The position numbers and the translations under genes were made by a program. A DNA stretch of 64,000 nt from Paenibacillus mellifer. GTDB taxonomy: Bacteria; Bacillota; Bacilli; Paenibacillales; Paenibacillaceae. Under the pieces are notes generated by a model, which was not told where the DNA came from, did no database searches, and saw only the letters and a program-made list of their open reading frames with translations. Positions 25,453 to 33,653 of the stretch are shown one piece after another (position 1 is the first letter of the stretch; every line of letters starts with the position of its first letter). The stretch covers positions 310,001 to 374,000 of the forward strand of contig NZ_JALPRK010000001.1 in the NCBI RefSeq assembly GCF_023195895.1, read 5' to 3'.

Positions 25453-27687
25453 ATGGCGCAAACGGAGACGAACGGAACAGCGGTGCAAGGGGGGGCTGAT
25501 GCGGGGGAACAGGAGCGGATCATCGCCCAAATCGCCAAGGAGCTGGGACTATCTCTGAAGCAGGTGCGAACAACGATCGGGCTGCTGGACGAAGGCAACA
25601 CGATTCCGTTTATCGCTCGTTACCGGAAGGAAATGACCGGGGAGCTGGATGAGAACCAGCTTCGCAGCATCGAGGAGCGGACGCAATATCTCCGCAACCT
25701 GGAGGAACGGAAACGGGAAGTCGTGCGAATCATCGACGAGCAGGGCAAGCTGACGGACGAGCTGGCGGCGGCGATTACCAAAGCGGTGAAGCTGCAGGAA
25801 GTAGAGGATCTATATCGGCCATACCGGCAGAAACGGAAAACCCGGGCGAGCGTGGCCAAAGAGAAAGGGCTGGAGCCGCTGGCGGAATGTTTGTTGTCGC
25901 AGCCGAAGCAAGGCGATCCATTAGCGGAGGCGGCGAAGTTCACGGCCGCTGCCGGGATTGAAAACGGCGTGGAAACGGCCGAGGAGGCGCTGCAAGGGGC
26001 GATGGATATCGTCGCTGAACAGGTGGCAGATGAAGCCGCTACCCGTGCTTGGGTCCGTAAATATACGATGGATCACGGGATGATGGTGTCTGAGGCGAAG
26101 TCGCCGGAAGAGGAATCCGTTTACGAGATGTATTACAACTACCGGGAGGCGGCCAAAAAAATGCCGTCCCACCGCATTCTCGCCATGAACCGCGGCGAGC
26201 GGGAGAACGTGCTGAAGGTGTCGCTGGAAGTGGACGCCGACGCGATCTGCCGCTACATCGCCGGCCAGGTCATCCGCGGGCGTTCCGCGACGGAGGGCGT
26301 GCTGCGTGCGGCGATCGACGATGCTTACAAGCGCCTGATCGCCCCGTCGATCGAGCGGGAGGTACGCGGCGAGCTGACGGAGAAAGCCGAAGCCCAGGCG
26401 ATCTCAATTTTCGCCGGCAATTTGCGCAGTTTGCTGCTGCAGCCGCCGGTTCGCGGGAAGAACGTGCTTGGCGTTGACCCGGCCTACCGAACTGGCTGTA
26501 AGCTCGCCGTCGTTGACGACACCGGCAAGCTGCTGGAGGTAGCGGTCACTTACCCGACGCCGCCGAACAACAAGAAACTAGAGGCGGCCGCCAAGTTCCA
26601 CGAGCTGATCGACAAATACGGCGTCGAGCTGATTGTCATCGGCAACGGCACCGCTTCGCGGGAGACCGAACAGTTCGTTGCCGAGGTCATCGCCGAACGC
26701 AAGGGCAAGGACCGCGAGCTGGCGTACCTGATCGTTAACGAAGCGGGCGCGAGTGTCTATTCAGCCTCCAAGCTGGCGCAGGAGGAATTTCCGGATCTGG
26801 ACGTCGCGGAGCGGAGCGCAGCCTCCATCGCTCGGCGGCTCCAGGATCCGCTGGCGGAGCTGGTCAAGATCGAACCGAAGGCGATTGGCGTCGGACAATA
26901 TCAACACGACGTCTCCCAGAAGCATCTTGACGAAAGCTTGAAGAACGTCGTGGAATCGGCCGTCAACCACGTCGGCGTGGACGTGAATACCGCTTCGCCG
27001 GCGCTCTTGTCCTACGTGTCCGGAGTTAACGCAACCACCGCGAAGAACATCGTCAAATTCCGCGAGGAGAACGGACGATTCAAGAGCCGCAAGCAACTGC
27101 AGAAGGTGCCCCGGCTCGGCGCCAAAACGTTCGAGCAGTGTGTCGGCTTCCTGCGGATTGACGGAGGCGAGCATCCGCTCGATAAGACGCCGATTCACCC
27201 GGAATCCTATGACGTAGTGACCCGATTGTTTGCGGAGCTGGGCGTTTCTTTGGATCAGCTGGGCTCCAAGGAGCTGAATGAGAAGCTGTCTTCGCTGGAC
27301 CCTGGCGAACTGGCGCCACGTCTTGAGGTCGGCGTCCCGACGCTGCGCGACATTCTCGAAAGCCTGCAGCGTCCGGGACGTGATCCACGCGAGGAGCTGC
27401 CGCTGCCGATCTTCCGCACCGACGTGTTGAAGATCGAGGACTTGGTCCCAGGCATGGAGCTGCAAGGAACCGTACGTAATGTCATCGATTTTGGCGCTTT
27501 TGTGGATATCGGGATCAAAAACGATGGACTTGTGCATATCTCTCAGCTGAGCAACGGGTACGTGAAGCATCCGATGGACGTCGTCTCCGTGGGGGACAAT
27601 GTAACCGTATGGGTGTTGAACGTGGATATCAAGAAAGGCCGGGTTGGCTTGACGATGCGAGGCCCTGCCGAAGTGAAGGCACAGTAA
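25453..27687 (+). CDS. tex: Tex-family RNA-binding transcriptional accessory protein
   Basis: A 744-residue Tex protein (B. subtilis YdcI). Domains in order: helical Tex N-terminal region (about 20-215) with IPFIARYRKE, a YqgF/RNase H-like core (about 330-455, starting GVDPAYRTGCKLAVVD), helix-hairpin-helix region (about 490-560, VDVNTASPALLSYVSG and PRLGAKTFEQCVGFLRI) and a C-terminal S1 domain (about 655-735, GMELQGTVRNVIDFGAFVDI). It binds nucleic acid and acts on transcription complexes; the precise role is not fixed. GAAAGAGGG precedes the ATG. Confidence 0.95.
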   Translation: MAQTETNGTAVQGGADAGEQERIIAQIAKELGLSLKQVRTTIGLLDEGNTIPFIARYRKEMTGELDENQLRSIEERTQYLRNLEERKREVVRIIDEQGKLTDELAAAITKAVKLQEVEDLYRPYRQKRKTRASVAKEKGLEPLAECLLSQPKQGDPLAEAAKFTAAAGIENGVETAEEALQGAMDIVAEQVADEAATRAWVRKYTMDHGMMVSEAKSPEEESVYEMYYNYREAAKKMPSHRILAMNRGERENVLKVSLEVDADAICRYIAGQVIRGRSATEGVLRAAIDDAYKRLIAPSIEREVRGELTEKAEAQAISIFAGNLRSLLLQPPVRGKNVLGVDPAYRTGCKLAVVDDTGKLLEVAVTYPTPPNNKKLEAAAKFHELIDKYGVELIVIGNGTASRETEQFVAEVIAERKGKDRELAYLIVNEAGASVYSASKLAQEEFPDLDVAERSAASIARRLQDPLAELVKIEPKAIGVGQYQHDVSQKHLDESLKNVVESAVNHVGVDVNTASPALLSYVSGVNATTAKNIVKFREENGRFKSRKQLQKVPRLGAKTFEQCVGFLRIDGGEHPLDKTPIHPESYDVVTRLFAELGVSLDQLGSKELNEKLSSLDPGELAPRLEVGVPTLRDILESLQRPGRDPREELPLPIFRTDVLKIEDLVPGMELQGTVRNVIDFGAFVDIGIKNDGLVHISQLSNGYVKHPMDVVSVGDNVTVWVLNVDIKKGRVGLTMRGPAEVKAQ

Positions 27688-27705
27688 TGTAAGGTGGTAA
27701 AAAGT

Positions 27706-27747
27706 AAGCCGTAGCCGCGGATGTTCCGCAGCTACGGCTCTTTTTTG
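27706..27747. terminator. Terminator after tex
   Basis: AAGCCGTAGCcGCGG and CCGCaGCTACGGCT form a stem of about 14 pairs followed by CTTTTTT. It lies between the convergent tex and Crp/Fnr genes. Confidence 0.92.
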
Positions 27748-27761
27748 CGTGTCTCCTGCTT

Positions 27762-28445
27762 CTACATCCCGGCGGATTGCCGAAGCTTGTCCGGGGCGAG
27801 GACCAGGATCATTTTCTTGTCGACCTGGATCAGCTCGCTGTACTGCAGGTCCAGCATCACCTTGGTCACCGTTTCGCGCACGGTGCCGGACATATCGGCG
27901 AGCTGCTGGTGTGTCAGCTTGAAGGCAATGAGAATGCCGTCCGATTTCGGTGTGCCATGCTGCTCCATCAGGCGCAGCAGCGTCCGCACGATTCGAGTAC
28001 GGGCATCCAGCAGGGTCAAGTCCATGATCAGCTCATTGGCCTTCCGCAGGCGTCCGAGCGTCGTCTCCAGGATTTTCAAGGAAATCAGCGGGTTTTGCTG
28101 CAGCAGGCCGATGAAATCCCGCCGTTTCAGCACATAAAGGGTCGATTTCTCGATCGTCCTCGCCGAAGCGGATCGCAACTGCACACTCTCCAGCAAAGCC
28201 ATCTCCCCAAAGAAATCCCCTTCACTCAGCACCGATAGGATAATTTCCCGATTTTCATCGTTTCGGTAAATATGGATGAGGCCGGATTGGATCAGGTACA
28301 GCTCGTCTCCTACCTCCTCTTCCAAGAAAATTGTAGTCCCTTTATCGTATTCCCGGGTGATGAACAGCGGCGCCATTTTGGCAAGATCCACGGGATCCAG
28401 ATGCTCGAAATACGGGAAACGCCGGATGAGTTCAAAATCGTTCAT
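27762..28445 (-). CDS. Crp/Fnr-family transcriptional regulator
   Basis: A 227-residue regulator: cyclic-nucleotide-binding-type beta barrel at about 15-125 (YDKGTTIFLEEEVGDELYLIQSGLIHIY; GEMALL) and a Crp-type winged helix at about 150-215 (LTHQQLADMSGTVRETVTKVM). No iron-sulphur cysteine cluster, so it is not an Fnr sensor. The phosphate-binding cassette keeps GEMALLESVQLRSASA, close to but not identical with the cAMP-binding GELAL..RAA pattern. A class III cyclase is encoded 1.5 kb away, so cAMP is a conceivable ligand; this is only inference. The ATG follows AAGGAGG. Confidence 0.86.
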   Translation of the reverse strand: MNDFELIRRFPYFEHLDPVDLAKMAPLFITREYDKGTTIFLEEEVGDELYLIQSGLIHIYRNDENREIILSVLSEGDFFGEMALLESVQLRSASARTIEKSTLYVLKRRDFIGLLQQNPLISLKILETTLGRLRKANELIMDLTLLDARTRIVRTLLRLMEQHGTPKSDGILIAFKLTHQQLADMSGTVRETVTKVMLDLQYSELIQVDKKMILVLAPDKLRQSAGM

Positions 28446-28683
28446 CAACTTGCCTCCTTCCTCAAAAATGGCGTCAGACCGAAAGACCCATTTCATCGAT
28501 CCGGGTTTCGGTATTGAAATCGCAAAACAGTGACTTTTTTCATATTTTGTAGCTTGGGCCACAAAAAATTGGGTTTTATCCTGATAAAGTAGTCCCTAAG
28601 CATTACATTCGCGATGATTCGACAGTTTTCCTTCCATCTCAAAATATCGGATCGGAGAAGGTAGAAATATAGGGGGTTGGAGT

Positions 28684-29838
28684 ATGAAATCGATACGTGT
28701 GGAGTTGTTGAAGCCAGGCGATGTTCTGGGACGAGCCGTACTGAGTCGTTCGGGTTTGTCGATACTGGAGGAAGGCACGGTGTTTACGGAAGCTTACATC
28801 AAGCGGATCAAAGAGCTTGGCATTACCTCGGTTTTTTTGCGGGGGGTTCCAGAGCAGTCGAGGATTGAATTTGGGGGGGATCCTTCCATCTCGTTGTCGG
28901 GTGAGGCTGCCGAATCAACTGAGGAAGTTGTGGACGGCACTGACGTCCCGGATCCGCAGGTTCGAAAACAAGCGATGGAGGAACTGGTGGCGTTAACGTT
29001 ACCGGGAAAAATCGAGGGCCGGCTTTCGACGCCTTTGATTGAGGAACGCTTCAAACGGCTGTTCCGGGGCATGATCTGCGATATTTCCTCGCATGCCAAG
29101 CTGATCGACCAACTGGCGTTGATGCTGCAATGCGATCGGCGGCTCTTTGATCATTCGCTAAACGTCGCGAAGCTCACCGCCATGCTGGGGGTATCCCGCC
29201 AGTTTGATAATGCCAGGCTGTTGGACTTGACGGTGGGGGGGCTCCTGTTCGATATCGGCATGACGCGTATGCCGCGATCTCTGATCCGCGCGAACCGGAG
29301 ACTGTCCCGCGAGGAGCGGAAGATGCTGGAGAACCATGCGATCGAAGGTTATCGCATCATGATGGCGCTGGACGGAGTTTCGTCCGAATCCGCCAAATGT
29401 GCCCTGCTGCACCATGAGCGTTATGATGGCAGCGGATATCCCGTCCGTATGGCGGGCCGCGAAATCCCCGAGATGGCCCAAATGGTAGGGATGGCCGACG
29501 TCTTTGATGCCTTGACCTCACCGCGGTATCATCGGCAGGCCTATACGGAGAACGAGGCGATCGAATTTCTGTTCGGGGCCGGGGATCGATATTTCGATGC
29601 AGAGCTCGTCAAGCAATTCGTTAAGCATATCTCCTTGTTTCCAGTTTCGATGCTCATCAAGCTGAGCAATGGTCAAATCGCGGAGGTTGCGTCCAATGCC
29701 AATGGCTTCGCGCATCGTCCGGTTGTTCGCATCCTTCGGGAGGCGGATGGTAGCCGCGTGCGTTCTCCTTATGAATTGGATCTATCGATGAAGCGAGACG
29801 TTGTCGTGCTTCATTCCTGCGAGGGGTTGCATTCTTAA
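28684..29838 (+). CDS. Degenerate HD-GYP domain protein
   Basis: A 384-residue protein. A short N-terminal domain (about 1-60) is common in Paenibacillus/Bacillus HD-GYP proteins, and the HD-GYP domain covers about 125-320. Present are H157 (FDHSLNVAKL), H218, H243-H244 and the GYP motif HHERYDGSGYP. The central HD dyad, however, reads FD (LLFDIGMTRMP, residues 187-197) where active enzymes have HDIGK, so the metal-ligand histidine and the lysine are both lost. It may therefore bind c-di-GMP or protein partners without hydrolysing c-di-GMP. Ribosome binding site GGGGGTTGGAG. Confidence 0.82.
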   Translation: MKSIRVELLKPGDVLGRAVLSRSGLSILEEGTVFTEAYIKRIKELGITSVFLRGVPEQSRIEFGGDPSISLSGEAAESTEEVVDGTDVPDPQVRKQAMEELVALTLPGKIEGRLSTPLIEERFKRLFRGMICDISSHAKLIDQLALMLQCDRRLFDHSLNVAKLTAMLGVSRQFDNARLLDLTVGGLLFDIGMTRMPRSLIRANRRLSREERKMLENHAIEGYRIMMALDGVSSESAKCALLHHERYDGSGYPVRMAGREIPEMAQMVGMADVFDALTSPRYHRQAYTENEAIEFLFGAGDRYFDAELVKQFVKHISLFPVSMLIKLSNGQIAEVASNANGFAHRPVVRILREADGSRVRSPYELDLSMKRDVVVLHSCEGLHS

Positions 29839-29849
29839 TCGCATTACCG

Positions 29850-29884
29850 AGCCAGCGAATCGGATTCGCTGGCTTTCCATTTTC
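29850..29884 (+). terminator. Terminator after the HD-GYP gene
   Basis: AGCCAGCGAATC and GATTCGCTGGCT form a perfect 12-base stem around a tiny loop; the tail TTTCCATTTT is only moderately T-rich. Confidence 0.7.
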
Positions 29885-29943
29885 GGGAAGGATGGAGGTT
29901 CCGAGGAGATTTTATCCAAAAAAACCGGAGACTAGGACAAAAG

Positions 29944-29972
29944 TTGTGTTATTCTTAAATTAGAATTATGAC
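29944..29972 (+). promoter_or_regulatory. Probable promoter of the cyclase operon
   Basis: TTGTGT (29944-29949), 17-base spacer, TATGAC (29967-29972), 22 bases before the cyclase GTG. Confidence 0.4.
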
Positions 29973-29993
29973 AACCGATCGGGAAGTGAATGT

Positions 29994-31772
29994 GTGAGGC
30001 GCAGATTAATTACCGTTTGGGGCGTGCTGATCGGCATCGCCTTGTTCTTGGTTTACCGGGGATACCCCAGCGACCTGGATTCATGGGTGGAGGACCGGGT
30101 TTACCAGAGGCAGGGATTCGCCGACTCGAGAATCGTCCTAATCGGCATTGATGATGAAAGTATCCGCTCGCTTGGACAGTGGCCTTGGCCGCGTAGCGTT
30201 CATGCCGAGCTGTTGGATCGGATTTCGTCCGGACATCCGACTGTGGTCGCTTTTGATCTGACCTTTCAAGTACCGTCCTCATCGCCTGACGCAGATGCGA
30301 CGTGGGTAGAGTCGGTTTCGCAGGCAGGAAATGTCGTACTGCCGACCTATGGAACCTTTGGGTCTTCTCAGAAGCGGGGGGTGGTTCAGGCATTGACGCT
30401 GGCCGACCCGTTTAACGCTTTACGCGAAGTAGCCGCAGCCGTAGGACATATTAATGTGATGACGGATCAGGATCAGGTTGTACGACGTTCCCTGCTTCGT
30501 TTCGACTATAAAGGCCGTTCGGTTAATCATTTTGCTTGGGAGATTTACCGGTTGTATACCGTGCAATTGCAGCGCAGCGAGCCGTCCGGCGGGACACGTA
30601 CGCCCACTCCGCCGCCGTTGGATGAGTTCGGACGGTTTGTGATTCCATTTACCGGTACTCCCGGGCAATATGAGATGTTCTCCTATTCCTCCGTGTTGCA
30701 TGGGGACATCCCCGCGGATTATTTTGCAGATAAGATCGTAATGATCGGGCCTTATACGGCCTCCCTCCAAGACAACTACGCCACTCCTCTGGATCATCAT
30801 ACCCTTATGTTCGGCGTAGAAATTCACGCTAACATCGTACAAGCCCTGCTAGAGAACAACTTCAAGAAAGCGGTGGAATGGTATTGGACCGCATTGCTGC
30901 TGCTTGTCGCGGGTGCTGCTGCCTATGGAATGTTCCGTCTGGTTCATCCGGTCTATTCGCTGTTGATGCTTGCGGTAACGGCCGCCCTGTTGCTTGCCGG
31001 CGGTAAATGGCTTTATGACCTTGGTCTGCTGGTTCCTATCGGATATCCGCTGATGTTCCTGGGGGCTTTCTATTTGGCGGCGCTGCTGCTGCGTTATTTT
31101 TACGAATGGACGGAGCGGCGGAGAGTGACTGAGATCTTCGGACGTTATGTGGCCCCGCAGGTGGTCAATCAGATTTTAACGACTGGAAAAGATGGCTTAA
31201 AGCTAGGGGGAGTACGTCGCACTTTAACCGTCATGTTCGTTGATATACGTGGATTTACGTCCTTGTCCGAGTCCTCGGAGCCCGAGGAGATTGTTTCGAT
31301 TGTTAATGAATATCTGGATTTGGCCGCGCGCTGCGTATTTCGGTATGAAGGAACGTTGGACAAGTTTATTGGGGACGCCGCAATGGCAATATTTAATGCG
31401 CCTCTGGAACAGGAGGATCATGCATTCAAAGCTGTACAGGCGGCTATGGCGATCCAGAAGGGGGCCGCGGAGCTCGAGAGCAAATGGAAAACGCGGCTGA
31501 ACCGCGAGATTACGTTTGGCATAGGCATCCATACGGGACCGACGGTATTTGGGAACATCGGCTCGCGGACAAGGATGGATTATACCGCCATCGGAGATAC
31601 GGTGAATACGGCGGCGCGGTTGGAGAACCGGGCGGAGCCGGGACGGATTTTGCTCAGCGAGGCCGTATATATGCAAGTTGAAGGAAGAGTGGCCGTCTCC
31701 AGACCCGGCTTCTATCAACTTAAAGGCAAAGAACAGGAAATTGTGGCGTACGAAGTGGAGGGTTTACTTTGA
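29994..31772 (+). CDS. CHASE2-domain class III adenylate cyclase
   Basis: A 592-residue membrane cyclase. Helix 1 (about 5-21) is followed by an extracytoplasmic CHASE2 sensor (about 25-290), three helices (about 297-366) and a class III cyclase domain (about 400-592). Key residues are all present: metal-binding D417 (MFVDIRGF) and D461 (FIGDAAMA), adenine-selecting K457 and D529 (RMDYTAIG), transition-state N538 and R542. It should make cAMP in response to an external or envelope signal. Start GTG at 29994, about 6 bases after GGGAAGTG. First gene of a three-gene unit with FecR-domain and NHL-repeat proteins. Confidence 0.9.
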   Translation: MRRRLITVWGVLIGIALFLVYRGYPSDLDSWVEDRVYQRQGFADSRIVLIGIDDESIRSLGQWPWPRSVHAELLDRISSGHPTVVAFDLTFQVPSSSPDADATWVESVSQAGNVVLPTYGTFGSSQKRGVVQALTLADPFNALREVAAAVGHINVMTDQDQVVRRSLLRFDYKGRSVNHFAWEIYRLYTVQLQRSEPSGGTRTPTPPPLDEFGRFVIPFTGTPGQYEMFSYSSVLHGDIPADYFADKIVMIGPYTASLQDNYATPLDHHTLMFGVEIHANIVQALLENNFKKAVEWYWTALLLLVAGAAAYGMFRLVHPVYSLLMLAVTAALLLAGGKWLYDLGLLVPIGYPLMFLGAFYLAALLLRYFYEWTERRRVTEIFGRYVAPQVVNQILTTGKDGLKLGGVRRTLTVMFVDIRGFTSLSESSEPEEIVSIVNEYLDLAARCVFRYEGTLDKFIGDAAMAIFNAPLEQEDHAFKAVQAAMAIQKGAAELESKWKTRLNREITFGIGIHTGPTVFGNIGSRTRMDYTAIGDTVNTAARLENRAEPGRILLSEAVYMQVEGRVAVSRPGFYQLKGKEQEIVAYEVEGLL

Positions 31773-33604
31773 AATTCATCAGGATCACGTTATTGCTGCT
31801 GCTGGCGGTAACGATGCTCACGCCGGAGGCGGCGGTGGCGAAGGACACGAAGAAGTTCGGGAAAATCCTTGATGTCACCGGAAGCGCCGTGGTGAAAAAG
31901 GGCGGCGAGAAGAAGTTCAAGGCCGTGAAAAATATGGCTGTGACCGAAGGCGACGTACTGATCACCGGCGAGGAAGCACACATCGAGCTTGAGCTGGACA
32001 GCGATAAGCTGGTGTATGTCGGTCCGGATACGAAACTGGTCATTCATGAATTGGTGAAAAGCGCAAAGGCGATGGAGGGAAAGACAAGTTTATCTCTCCA
32101 AAAAGGCAGCGTGTTGATCAAAGTGAAGAAGAAGCTGACCGAAGACTCCCGTTTCGAAATCAAAACGCCAACTACGGTGATGGGCGTGATGGGTACGGAA
32201 TTTATCGTCGGGTACGCACAGGCTCAGACGTACGTTGGCGTTCTGGAAGGCCGTGTCGCGGTAAGGAGGGCAACCGCGGCGGAGGCGACTGCGGATGTCA
32301 TGGTTCGCCCCGGGGAGCAGCTATGGCGGACGGCTGATGGCACTGGGACGGTTGAAGCGCTTGATTGGGGAGATCTCCCGTTGTTTGTTTTGGAGCAGCA
32401 TTATGAAGATCTGAATTCGGCCGGGGGGGCCCTGCCTGAAGTGATGGATTTGTTACAGCGGGTCATTGAGCAGAAAACGGAAGAGGAGCTCAGCAGTCGG
32501 CAAAATGGAACAACGGCAGCTTCTCCGGTTATAAGGTTTGAAGAGGAGGGTGGAATTAGCTCACCGGGATCTTTGCCCTCCGGCAATTCAGGCGGCGGAT
32601 CAGGTGGTGGTCAAGACCCGGCGCCTACTTATCCGACGATCATCTCCGTACCGGAATTTGAGCAAGATCCGGAGCAACGCACAGATGCGAGTATTGTGTT
32701 GAAGCTGTATGGAGATCGGATCATAAGGGTGATGCGTACCGATACGGAAACGGATCTGGTGGAGGGTGTGGATTACGTGGTGGCGGCGGGTGCGAATCCG
32801 GATCAAACGGTATTGGTCATCCAGACTTCCTACATGCAAGGCGTTGAGAGCGGAATTGAATCGTTGGGGTTGAAGCTGTTTTTTGCCTCTGGTTTTCATT
32901 TACCGATGATCGAACTGCATGCCCGCGTGCCTCAACCGCCGGAGTTGGATATGGAGCTGATAGAGAAAGAGCCATACTCCTTAGTATGGGATCTGTCGAC
33001 CATTTCTGTTCCGTTTACGACGGCAATCGAGTTTAATACGGGTGGGAGAGTGCCTGATCCGATAGAATCAGCGATCACATTAACGAATGTCGCAGCTTAT
33101 GATCCGGATAATCCCCATCCCAAAGTTGTGTCCGGCTTGAGCATCGAAGGGAACCGTCTGATCATCAAGCTTGACGGCAGCCTCGAGTTCAAATCGGAAA
33201 TCACCTTCTATATTCAGGAAGGATTACTTCGCAATCCGAATACCGGTGATTTGCAGTCGCTTATCGAGCTCTCGTCCGAAGTGAAGCCGCATGCGGACCG
33301 TGAACAAGTGACCTACAGCAAATCGGAGCCGGGCGATCTCGTATGGCTTGTGAATGGCCTTGGAGATGCTTTTGGTCCGGACGATGATTATGACACGGTG
33401 CTGTCCGATCCGACGGGTGCGGATCCACAAAGCTTGATGTCGCTGCAAGACTTCAACTGGGAGATTGATGGTTCTCAACTGCGGTTTACGTTAAGACAAG
33501 CTTTCTTGAATACGTTGGATCCGGGGGAGTACATTCTTCAGATCCCGTTTGAATATCTGGATGTCTTGGATCATGCGGTAATTATGATTACGGTTGAGAA
33601 TTAA
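31769..33604 (+). CDS. Secreted FecR-domain protein
   Basis: A 611-residue exported protein. Signal peptide about 1-24 (FIRITLLLLLAVTML, cleavage near AVA-KD). A FecR domain covers about 45-190 (GEEAHIELELDSDKLVYVG; FEIKTPTTVMGVMGTEFIVG; VLEGRVAVRR). A Ser/Gly linker (about 258-292) leads to a region resembling the X2/hemoblobin-type Ig domain (about 295-395) and a further beta domain. Unlike classical FecR it has no cytoplasmic anti-sigma segment and no sigma factor is nearby. The TTG start lies in the ATTTGA junction, overlapping the cyclase stop by 4 bases, so the two are coupled. Role unknown; likely an envelope partner of the CHASE2 sensor. Confidence 0.8.
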   Translation: MKFIRITLLLLLAVTMLTPEAAVAKDTKKFGKILDVTGSAVVKKGGEKKFKAVKNMAVTEGDVLITGEEAHIELELDSDKLVYVGPDTKLVIHELVKSAKAMEGKTSLSLQKGSVLIKVKKKLTEDSRFEIKTPTTVMGVMGTEFIVGYAQAQTYVGVLEGRVAVRRATAAEATADVMVRPGEQLWRTADGTGTVEALDWGDLPLFVLEQHYEDLNSAGGALPEVMDLLQRVIEQKTEEELSSRQNGTTAASPVIRFEEEGGISSPGSLPSGNSGGGSGGGQDPAPTYPTIISVPEFEQDPEQRTDASIVLKLYGDRIIRVMRTDTETDLVEGVDYVVAAGANPDQTVLVIQTSYMQGVESGIESLGLKLFFASGFHLPMIELHARVPQPPELDMELIEKEPYSLVWDLSTISVPFTTAIEFNTGGRVPDPIESAITLTNVAAYDPDNPHPKVVSGLSIEGNRLIIKLDGSLEFKSEITFYIQEGLLRNPNTGDLQSLIELSSEVKPHADREQVTYSKSEPGDLVWLVNGLGDAFGPDDDYDTVLSDPTGADPQSLMSLQDFNWEIDGSQLRFTLRQAFLNTLDPGEYILQIPFEYLDVLDHAVIMITVEN

Positions 33605-33653
33605 AGACATAGACCTGGGATCGTTTGCAAGTTATATCGGGGGGAGGTTAAGT

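Noticed and set aside
26761..27570. 269-codon ORF antisense to tex
   Set aside because: Shadow frame of tex without a ribosome binding site.
27762..28445. Fnr-type oxygen sensor
   Set aside because: No cysteine cluster for an iron-sulphur centre.
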